Positions 53,578-60,851 of a stretch of 64,000 bases of DNA are shown here, in pieces (the stretch's first letter is position 1; every line of letters begins with the position of its first letter). The stretch is from contig JAVJRN010000049.1 of the NCBI GenBank assembly GCA_040218415.1, forward strand, positions 62,001-126,000, read 5' to 3'. Made by a program: the position numbers and the translations under genes. The notes beneath the pieces are model-generated. The model ran no database searches, was not told where the DNA came from, and saw nothing but the letters and a program-made list of their open reading frames with translations. This stretch comes from JAVJRN01 sp040218415. Its GTDB lineage: Bacteria; Bacteroidota; Bacteroidia; Cytophagales; Cyclobacteriaceae.

Positions 53578-54962
53578 AATCGATTTTGATCATATTGACG
53601 CTTTTCATTGGATGCCTGAATTTGCGAGCCCAGACTTCCGATACCAATTTTTCAAGGCCATTGGTAGAAGTTCTGGATGAATTACAGGCAAAATATTCCG
53701 TGCGGATCAAGTTCAATAAAGAAGAATTGGAAGATTTTGATCTAAAGTATGCTAATTGGCGGCTTGTAGCCGGTGACCTAGAATCTAGCCTTACTAAGGT
53801 GCTGGCCCCATTCGATTTCATCTTCGTGAAGCAAGATGAGGGAGTTTATAAAGTCAAACCATTTCAATACCACTTGATTACACCAGAGGCAGGCGCAGCT
53901 TCTTTGGAATACTTAAAGACGCTTTACGCCGATCAAGAATCTTGGAAGTTGCGAAAAGCAGCACTCAAACAATGCATGATAGAGGTGTTTGGGATATCAG
54001 AACTACCAAAAGCACAAAACCCTCAGGTCATTTTAACCAATAAGCGAACTTACAAAGGTTATTCTGTCGAGAATATTGCTCTGGAAACAGTGCCCGGCTT
54101 ATACGTCACCGGCTCTATTTACAGTCCAAACAAAGCAAAAGGAAAACAAGCGGTCATCATTTCACCTAATGGTCATTTTGGAGATGGTCGTTATCGCGAA
54201 GATCAGCAGCTGAGGTGTGCAGCATTGGCTAAAATGGGAGCAATAGCGGTCAGTTATGATCTCTTTGGTTGGGGAGAGAGTTTACTTCAGGTAGACTCCA
54301 AATCTCACAGAAAGAGTATTGCCCATACTATTCAGACAAATAATGCCATCAGTCTACTGGATTATTTATTGAAAGATAAAAAGGCCGATGCGAAAAGAGT
54401 GGGTATTACAGGAGGCTCAGGTGGAGGCTCACAAACGATGCTCGTTTCGGCTATTGATGATCGCATTACTGTGAGCGCTCCCGTTGTAATGACTTCTTCA
54501 TTTCACGCTGGTGGTTGCCCGTGTGAAAGTGGAACACCAATACATCTCTGTGGTGAGCGCACCAATAATGCCGAGATAGCCGCAATGATGGCACCCAAAC
54601 CACAACTGATCATTTCGGATGGTGGTGACTGGACTTTTCAAGTGCCAGAAGTAGAATATCCATTTATCCAGCGCACCTATTCGTTTTACAATGCCGCGAA
54701 TAAAGTGTCAAATGTTCATTTGCCCGACGAAAAGCATGATTATGGATACTCCAAGCGGATAGCAATGTATGAATTTATGGCTGCTAACCTTTCACTAAAT
54801 CTAGAAGCTCTCACAAATAAATCTGGTAAAATCGATGAGTCGTCAATCACTAATGAAGACTATGAGGAGCTGTATGCCTTTGGGAAAAGTGGAGAAAAGT
54901 TCCCTGAAGATGCTATCAAGAGTTTGGCAGAATTATACGAAGTAATAGAAAAGAACAAATGA
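53574..54962 (+). CDS. Alpha/beta-hydrolase esterase fused to an N-terminal STN-like domain
   Basis: This 462-residue exported protein has a signal peptide to about residue 20. Residues ~25-95 look like an STN domain (the small secretin/TonB-receptor N-terminal fold): short helices around FSRPLVEVLDELQAKYSVRI, then two beta-strand pairs with LESSLTKVLAPFDFIFVK and a closing VYKVKPF. Residues ~130-420 form an alpha/beta-hydrolase of the acetyl-xylan-esterase-like type: oxyanion-side HFGDGR, nucleophile elbow GGSGGGS near 279-285 and a DEKHDYGYS motif with the likely catalytic His near 391. A Cys-rich CPCESGTPIHLCGE loop is unusual. De-acetylation of pectin (RG-II carries O-acetyl groups) is the likely role. 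It overlaps both neighbours by four bases. Confidence 0.8.
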   Translation: MKSILIILTLFIGCLNLRAQTSDTNFSRPLVEVLDELQAKYSVRIKFNKEELEDFDLKYANWRLVAGDLESSLTKVLAPFDFIFVKQDEGVYKVKPFQYHLITPEAGAASLEYLKTLYADQESWKLRKAALKQCMIEVFGISELPKAQNPQVILTNKRTYKGYSVENIALETVPGLYVTGSIYSPNKAKGKQAVIISPNGHFGDGRYREDQQLRCAALAKMGAIAVSYDLFGWGESLLQVDSKSHRKSIAHTIQTNNAISLLDYLLKDKKADAKRVGITGGSGGGSQTMLVSAIDDRITVSAPVVMTSSFHAGGCPCESGTPIHLCGERTNNAEIAAMMAPKPQLIISDGGDWTFQVPEVEYPFIQRTYSFYNAANKVSNVHLPDEKHDYGYSKRIAMYEFMAANLSLNLEALTNKSGKIDESSITNEDYEELYAFGKSGEKFPEDAIKSLAELYEVIEKNK

Positions 54963-56143
54963 ATATGAATCGAATAATCCTTATTGGAATATTATGGGGG
55001 ATGCTGGCCTGCAGTCAAACCGAACAGGAAAAGCCTATAAAATATTCTGTCTTGATGGCTGATTCCGAGATGAAGTTATTCCCGGAACTATGGACTGTGG
55101 ACAATGTGAGAATTCCATTCTGGGGATATACCCATGGTATCATAGCTAAGTCCATGCTTAATATTTATGAGTACACCGGTGAGAAAAAGTACTATGACTA
55201 TGTATTTGACTATGCCGACACATTGATTAAGCCGGACGGATTCATCGTTACTTATGATTCCTCACAGCACAATATAGACATGATCAATCCGGGGAAAATC
55301 CTCTTCCCAATGTTTGAACACACCAAAGAGCAAAAATATCTCGATGCTGCTACCACACTTAGAGAAGCAATGAAAGACCACCCAACGACCACCGAAGGTG
55401 GATTTTGGCATAAGAAGCGATATACTCACCAAATGTGGTTAGACGGTCTTTATATGGGCGCTCCATTTTTAGCACAATATGCCGCAGAAATGGATGATCC
55501 TGAGCTTTTTGATTTAGTGGCTACTCAGATTCGGTTGATGGATAAATATGCTTATGACCCAGAGACGAGCCTTTACTATCACGGCTGGGATGAAAGCAAG
55601 TCCATGCTTTGGGCAGACTCTGTTACTGGTACTTCTCCAAATTTCTGGGGACGAAGTGTCGGCTGGTTTGCGATGGCGCTAGTGGATGTACTTGATTATT
55701 TCCCAAAAGATCATGCCGAGTATGAGATGATTATTAATGTGCTGAATAAAACAGCCAAGGGGATCAAAAAATATCAAGACCCCAAGAGTGGTGTGTGGTA
55801 TCAAGTACTTGACCAAGGAGATAGAGCTGGCAATTATCTCGAAGCTACTGGTTCTGCGATGTTTGTTTATTCGATTTACAAAGCTTCCAGAAAAGGCTAC
55901 ATCGATCCTTCCTATGAAGAAGTGGCATCCAAAGGATATCAAGGAATGTTGGATGAATTCATCAAATACAATCCTGATGGTACCATATCACTTACAAGAT
56001 GTTGTGCAGTAGCAGGTTTGGGAGGAAAGAATAACCGTGATGGCAGTTTTGAATATTACATCTCGGAAGAAATCAGAGACAATGATCCGAAAGGTGTTGG
56101 TCCATTTATTTGGTCCAGCATAGAACACGAAATGAGAAATTAA
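54959..56143 (+). CDS. GH105/GH88-type unsaturated uronyl hydrolase lipoprotein
   Basis: This 394-residue lipoprotein (lipobox near residue 18, LACS) is an (alpha/alpha)6 barrel. Diagnostic pieces are WGYTHGIIAKSMLNIYEYTG near 58-77, HQMWLDGLYMGAPFLAQYA with the likely catalytic Asp162, FWGRSVGWFAMALVDVL near 223-239 and LEATGSAMFVYS near 297-308. GH105 enzymes hydrate the double bond of unsaturated galacturonate left by pectate or rhamnogalacturonan lyases, so it completes the PL1 products. It starts in an ATGA overlap with the esterase gene, and its stop shares a base with the next start (TAATG). Confidence 0.9.
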   Translation: MNMNRIILIGILWGMLACSQTEQEKPIKYSVLMADSEMKLFPELWTVDNVRIPFWGYTHGIIAKSMLNIYEYTGEKKYYDYVFDYADTLIKPDGFIVTYDSSQHNIDMINPGKILFPMFEHTKEQKYLDAATTLREAMKDHPTTTEGGFWHKKRYTHQMWLDGLYMGAPFLAQYAAEMDDPELFDLVATQIRLMDKYAYDPETSLYYHGWDESKSMLWADSVTGTSPNFWGRSVGWFAMALVDVLDYFPKDHAEYEMIINVLNKTAKGIKKYQDPKSGVWYQVLDQGDRAGNYLEATGSAMFVYSIYKASRKGYIDPSYEEVASKGYQGMLDEFIKYNPDGTISLTRCCAVAGLGGKNNRDGSFEYYISEEIRDNDPKGVGPFIWSSIEHEMRN

Positions 56144-57075
56144 TGAAAAGCAAGAATCAAAATAATAGAAGAGGATTCCTGAGAAACTCCGTTATGGCGA
56201 CAGGAGCAGTGATGTCTGCGCCAGCCATTGCGCTGGCCTCTCAAGGAAAGACTCACACGGTAGAAGGAGTATTCGGAAAAGACGAGGCTTACAAAGTAGC
56301 AGTTTGTGATTGGATGATCTTGAAGCGACAGAAGCTTGGCGCATTTAGTCGTACAGCTGAGATAGGAGCAGATGGTCTGGAATTGGATATGGGAGGCCTT
56401 GGAGACAGAGTAGTCTTTGATAATAAGCTCAGGAATCCGATAGATCGCAAAGTATTTAAAGCAGAACTGCAGAAGTATAATCTTGAGCTTAGCTCAATTG
56501 CCATGTCAGGATTTTATGCTCAGTCACTCGCCGAGCGTGATATAGCGCCTATGATTGATGATGCCATTAATACCATGGTGATGATGGGAGTGAAAACGGC
56601 TTTTTTGCCACTTGGCGTGAAAGGGGATATGATTCAGCATCCTGAATTGAGACCAATTCTAATTGAAAAGTTTAAGACGATTATAGCTCCAAGAGCTGAG
56701 GCAGCAGACGTGGTGATCGGAATAGAGACGGCTTTGGATGCAAAAGGAGAGGTTGATTTTCTTGACGAGATTGGTTCCAAACACATTCAGTGCTACTTCA
56801 ACTTTGCCAATCCGCTTCAGAATGGAAGAGACTTACATAAAGAACTGAAAATCTTGGGTAAAGATAGAATTTGCATGATTCACGCGTCAGATGAAGATAA
56901 AGTTTGGCTGGAGAACAATGAGCGCATTGACATGCCAAAAGTAAAAAAGACCTTAGATGGCATTGGTTGGTCAGGATGGCTCGTAGTGGAGCGCTCAAGA
57001 GATGCAACTAATCCACGCGATGTTGTTGGTAATTATGGAGCTAATGTTCGCTATTTAAAATCGGTATTTCAATGA
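56143..57075 (+). CDS. Tat-exported TIM-barrel protein (sugar isomerase/epimerase-like)
   Basis: I start at ATG 56143, overlapping the GH105 stop; the TTG 33 bases upstream lies inside that gene. The 310-residue product begins with a twin-arginine signal (NNRRGFLRNSVMATGA, then a mild hydrophobic stretch and an Ala-Ser-Ala type cleavage region), so it is exported folded. The rest is an xylose-isomerase-like/AP-endonuclease-2 TIM barrel with GADGLELDMGGLG, an Ile-Gly-Ile-Glu-Thr strand, CYFNFANP, CMIHASDED and VVERSRD near the C-terminus, the likely metal-binding acids. Its activity is unknown; an epimerase or lyase on a pectic sugar in the periplasm is possible. Cofactor binding before export would explain the Tat route. 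Confidence 0.82.
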   Translation: MKSKNQNNRRGFLRNSVMATGAVMSAPAIALASQGKTHTVEGVFGKDEAYKVAVCDWMILKRQKLGAFSRTAEIGADGLELDMGGLGDRVVFDNKLRNPIDRKVFKAELQKYNLELSSIAMSGFYAQSLAERDIAPMIDDAINTMVMMGVKTAFLPLGVKGDMIQHPELRPILIEKFKTIIAPRAEAADVVIGIETALDAKGEVDFLDEIGSKHIQCYFNFANPLQNGRDLHKELKILGKDRICMIHASDEDKVWLENNERIDMPKVKKTLDGIGWSGWLVVERSRDATNPRDVVGNYGANVRYLKSVFQ

Positions 57076-58964
57076 AGAAAGTTATGATAAAACCTATTCT
57101 ACTTTTACTCCTCAGCCTTTCTCTTTTCAAAACAGAAGCGGCAGTAGATCTCTGGGTTTCCCCAAATGGTAGTGATCTAAATGAAGGAACCATGGATGCT
57201 CCTTTTGCCAGTTTGGATCGGGCGCTGAGGAGAGCTCGTAATCTAAGGCGACTCAATGATGAGTCTGTTGGCGGAGGGATCATGATCTATCTTCTTGGAG
57301 GGACTTATCAGATGCAGGAGCCTGTGAGACTCAGACCAGAGGATTCGGGAACAGCAGAGAGCCCAACCAAAATCGTAGCAGCTGATGAAAACAATCGTCC
57401 AGTATTGAGTGGAGGCGTTTCAGTGACAGGCTGGAAAAAATCAAAAGGTACTTCTCGATTCCCGAAAGAAGCAAGAGGCAAACTATGGGAAGCGCCAGTT
57501 CCAACAGTTGGGGGATTGCCTGTTCTTTTCAGACAACTATGGGTCAGTGGTGTGAAAGCTGATCGGGCAAGCAACCTAAATGATGGAGAGCTTGACAGGA
57601 TTTTGTCAGTTGATAAGGCGGATGAGTCATTTTACATTCCTAATTTGGATTACAATTTTGCGTCGATTGATCAGCTAGAGTTTGTCATCCATCAGTGGTG
57701 GGCAATAGCCAATCTACGTGTGAAGTCACTCAAAAAAGAGGGAGACAAGACTTTGATCAAATTCCATGATCCAGAGAGCAGGGTTGAGTTTGAGCATCCA
57801 TGGCCAGCACCTTTTATTGATGAAAAGAAAGAGCTTAATGGCAACTCAGCCTTTTACTTTGTCAATGCGCCCGAGCTTTTGAATTCACCAGGAGAATGGT
57901 ACTTAGATATTCGGAACGGAAAAGTTTATTATTGGCCTAGAAAAGGAGAGGATCTTGCCAAAGAAGAAGTTATCGCGCCATACTTGGAGAGCGTGATGGA
58001 GATTTCTGGCACATTGGATTTACCAGTTTCTCATATTCATTTTGAAGGTATTGATTTTGCTCACGCCACATGGTTAAGACCTTCACTTAAGGGTCACGTG
58101 CCTCTGCAAGCGGGTTTTTCAATGCTCGACGGTTACAAGCTAAAGGAACCAGGTACGCCAGACAAAGCAGCTCTGGAAAACCAAGCATGGTTGGAACGCC
58201 AGTCCGCAGGGGTGAAGGTTGTCAATGCGCACCATCTGCGGTTTGAAAAGTGTTCATTCAGACACATGGCAGCTACTGGATTGGATTTGATCAGCGGGAC
58301 ACATCATAACGTGATAGTTGGTAATCTTTTTGAAGATATTGGAGGAACAGGTATACAAGTTGGATTCTTTGGTGATGAGACCTTTGAAGCGCACCTCCCT
58401 TATAATCCAAGTGATGAAAGAGAAGTTAGCCGATTTGAGACCATCTCGAACAACCTAATCACAAATGTGACGAACGAGGACTGGGGATGTGTAGGAATTA
58501 GCGTAGGTTTCGCGCACGATGTGACCATTGCAAACAATGAAGTGAGCTATGTCAACTACTCTGGCATCTGTATTGGTTGGGGCTGGACTAAGTCTGTGAC
58601 TTGCATGAAAAACAACCAAGTGATTGCTAATGAAATCCATCATTTTGCCAGGAACATGTATGATGTTGGCGGTGTTTATACCCTCTCTCCTCAGCCAAAG
58701 TCTTTGATTGCTAGAAATAGTATTCATCATTTAGAGAAAGCGCCTTATGCCCACATCCCGGAGCATTATCAATACATCTATTATGATGAAGGATCGAGCT
58801 TTATCAAGTCCGAAAACAATTGGACAGAAAAAGATAAATTTTTCTCGAATTCACCTGGACCAGGTAATGAGTGGATCAACAATGGGCCTCAGGTTGATCA
58901 GGCAATAAAGGAAGCGGCTGGTCTAGAAGAAGGCTTCCAATATTTAAAGGACTGGTTAAAATAA
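57072..58964 (+). CDS. GH141-type beta-helix alpha-L-fucosidase
   Basis: This 630-residue exported protein has a signal peptide ending near residue 24. It enters with DLWVSPNGSDLNEGTMDAPF, continues with a discontinuous beta-sandwich (SPGEWYLDIRNGKVYYWPRKG near 275-295) and closes with a right-handed beta-helix (about 320-580) with an Asn/His-rich tail (NNEVSYVNYSGICIGWGW, MYDVGGVYTLS). This architecture matches GH141, whose founding Bacteroides member removes the alpha-L-fucose of RG-II side chain A. The YYDEGSS turn near 575 and the Asp in NMYDVGG are candidate catalytic acids. A GH120-like xylosidase or another beta-helix hydrolase is the alternative. It overlaps the TIM-barrel gene by four bases. 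Confidence 0.78.
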   Translation: MKKVMIKPILLLLLSLSLFKTEAAVDLWVSPNGSDLNEGTMDAPFASLDRALRRARNLRRLNDESVGGGIMIYLLGGTYQMQEPVRLRPEDSGTAESPTKIVAADENNRPVLSGGVSVTGWKKSKGTSRFPKEARGKLWEAPVPTVGGLPVLFRQLWVSGVKADRASNLNDGELDRILSVDKADESFYIPNLDYNFASIDQLEFVIHQWWAIANLRVKSLKKEGDKTLIKFHDPESRVEFEHPWPAPFIDEKKELNGNSAFYFVNAPELLNSPGEWYLDIRNGKVYYWPRKGEDLAKEEVIAPYLESVMEISGTLDLPVSHIHFEGIDFAHATWLRPSLKGHVPLQAGFSMLDGYKLKEPGTPDKAALENQAWLERQSAGVKVVNAHHLRFEKCSFRHMAATGLDLISGTHHNVIVGNLFEDIGGTGIQVGFFGDETFEAHLPYNPSDEREVSRFETISNNLITNVTNEDWGCVGISVGFAHDVTIANNEVSYVNYSGICIGWGWTKSVTCMKNNQVIANEIHHFARNMYDVGGVYTLSPQPKSLIARNSIHHLEKAPYAHIPEHYQYIYYDEGSSFIKSENNWTEKDKFFSNSPGPGNEWINNGPQVDQAIKEAAGLEEGFQYLKDWLK

Positions 58965-58992
58965 GTTCTAAGGAATTCTAAAGACCAATAAT

Positions 58993-59655
58993 ATGAAAAA
59001 ACTATTATTTACCATCGGCATTTTATTCATCGGATTCATGCCTTTTGCTCAGAATGTAAATATGAGTACTGTCAACCCGGAGTACATCAAGGTGCTTGAG
59101 GGACGTACCGCTAAGTTTTTAACTCCCATGGAGTTAGAAGATAATTTTGAAGCCATTCAAGCCATCGTTGTGGAGCAATACTGCAACTTGAGCGCTATTC
59201 ATGATAGCTGTGACGCTAGAAAGGTGGCCATCCGTCCTTTGGAAATATCAAAAGAGGAAAAGGATCAGATGATTGTCAATTATGAAAATGAGCGGGACGC
59301 CAAACTATACATCCGTCACAATGCCTACTTAGCGCAATTGCTTGGCGCAGGACTTACGTATGAACAAGTAGATGAAGTGAAAAATGGAATGACCTATGGT
59401 GTGCTTCCTATTACGTACACAGGTTATTTGGACATGCTTTTAGAACTTACCGAACGGCAAAAAAATAAGATTTGGGTATCACTTTATGAGGCTCGCGAGC
59501 GAGCAATGGATCAGGGTTCCTCGGATGACAAACACAAAATGTTTGGCAAGTATAAAGGCAGGATCAATAATTATCTATCCAAGGAAGGATACGACCTCAA
59601 TGCTGAAAGTCAAGCTTGGCATGAGCGAATGAGGAAGGCTGGTAAGAAGTTTTAA
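58993..59655 (+). CDS. DUF3826-type secreted helical protein
   Basis: This 220-residue protein has a signal peptide ending near residue 19 (Phe-Ala-Gln). The mature part is mostly helical and charged, with a central LLGAGLTYEQVDEVKNGMTYG segment (here read as residues ~117-137) and a lysine-rich C-terminal RMRKAGKKF. It matches my memory of DUF3826 proteins, which recur in Bacteroidota pectin loci but have no established function. A periplasmic binding or scaffold role is possible. It starts 28 bases after the GH141 gene and is followed by a 46-base gap. Confidence 0.75.
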   Translation: MKKLLFTIGILFIGFMPFAQNVNMSTVNPEYIKVLEGRTAKFLTPMELEDNFEAIQAIVVEQYCNLSAIHDSCDARKVAIRPLEISKEEKDQMIVNYENERDAKLYIRHNAYLAQLLGAGLTYEQVDEVKNGMTYGVLPITYTGYLDMLLELTERQKNKIWVSLYEARERAMDQGSSDDKHKMFGKYKGRINNYLSKEGYDLNAESQAWHERMRKAGKKF

Positions 59656-59701
59656 CCTCTAAAAAGTCCTAATTGACCAGAGGCGATGCGCCGATCAACC
59701 T

Positions 59702-60847
59702 ATGAAATACTTACATATATCTGCTTCAAGCTTACTTTTAGTAATCGTACTTTTGGCCTTTTCTTGTAAAGAGAAACAACTGCCTAAGAAAGTGTCACAG
59801 GATGTGATGGAAAAAATCTATGAGCAGATAAAAACACCATACAAGTACGGTTTGGTGCTAGCGCCAGAGGATCAGAGCAAGAAAATTGACTGCCCTACAG
59901 TTTTTCAAAAAGATGGAAAATGGTTTATGACCTACTTCATATTTGACGGAAGAGGATATGAAACCTGGCTAGCAGAAAGTGATAATCTGCTGGATTGGAG
60001 CATAAAAGGAAGAGTGATGGCATTTTCTGACAGTACTGATTGGGATGCCAATCAAAAGGCAGGTTATCCAAGTTTACAAGACCCTAAATTTGGTGGAAGC
60101 TATGCGCTTAATAAGTTTGATGGAAAATACTGGATGCCATATTTTGGTGGGAGCTCTACTGGCTATGAAAGTGGTTTACTTGCCATAGGAATGGCGCATA
60201 CAAATCAAGATCCATCCACAGCTCATCTCTGGAACCGACTAGAAGAACCTATCTTCAAACCTACAGATGAGGGTGCCCGATGGTGGGAAAACGGAACCAT
60301 CTACAAGACATGGGTGCTGCAGGATGATGATAAAACGACAGGTTATCCTTTCGTGATGTACTACAATGCGCGGGGAGACAGTATCAATCCCAAACGTGGC
60401 GCAGAGCGAATTGGCATGGCAGTATCCAATGACATGGTCCACTGGGATCGCTTCGGTAAAGAACCAATCATCAATCACCACAAAGGAATTTCTGGAGATG
60501 CAGTCATTCAGAAAATTGATGATGTGTGGGTGATGTTCTACTTTGGAGCCTTTTGGCCTACGCGTAAAGATCACGATGCTTTCAATCGCTTTGCTTGCTC
60601 CTATGATTTGGTTAATTGGACTGAGTGGGAGGGTAAAGACTTAATTGCCCCTTCTGAGCCTTATGACAATTGGTTTGCGCATAAATCTTATGTGATCAAG
60701 CATGAAGGTGTGGTTTATCATTTCTATTGTGCTACGAATCGTGATCAGCAGCGAGGAATTGCAGTAGCCACATCAAGTGATCTTGGCAAAAGTGAAATTG
60801 AATATTATGAAGACCCGCTAAAAGAGTCATCTATACCCAAAAAATAA
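59702..60847 (+). CDS. GH43/GH130-like propeller lipoprotein
   Basis: This 381-residue lipoprotein (lipobox near residue 22, FSCK) is a five-bladed propeller. Candidate acids are the Asp in KKIDCPTVFQKDGKW near 61, the Asp in the QDPKFGGSYAL region near 130 and the Asp in GISGDAVIQK near 265. The DGRGYETWLAESDNLLDW and ERIGMAVSNDMVHWDRFG blades recall GH130/GH43 (glycosidase or glycoside phosphorylase). In RG-II loci of Bacteroides a GH43-like lipoprotein near the GH142/143 gene handles an arabinose residue, so an arabinosidase role is plausible. The phosphate-binding residues of GH130 phosphorylases are not obvious. It precedes the GH2 gene by 4 bases. Confidence 0.7.
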   Translation: MKYLHISASSLLLVIVLLAFSCKEKQLPKKVSQDVMEKIYEQIKTPYKYGLVLAPEDQSKKIDCPTVFQKDGKWFMTYFIFDGRGYETWLAESDNLLDWSIKGRVMAFSDSTDWDANQKAGYPSLQDPKFGGSYALNKFDGKYWMPYFGGSSTGYESGLLAIGMAHTNQDPSTAHLWNRLEEPIFKPTDEGARWWENGTIYKTWVLQDDDKTTGYPFVMYYNARGDSINPKRGAERIGMAVSNDMVHWDRFGKEPIINHHKGISGDAVIQKIDDVWVMFYFGAFWPTRKDHDAFNRFACSYDLVNWTEWEGKDLIAPSEPYDNWFAHKSYVIKHEGVVYHFYCATNRDQQRGIAVATSSDLGKSEIEYYEDPLKESSIPKK

Positions 60848-60851
60848 AAAC

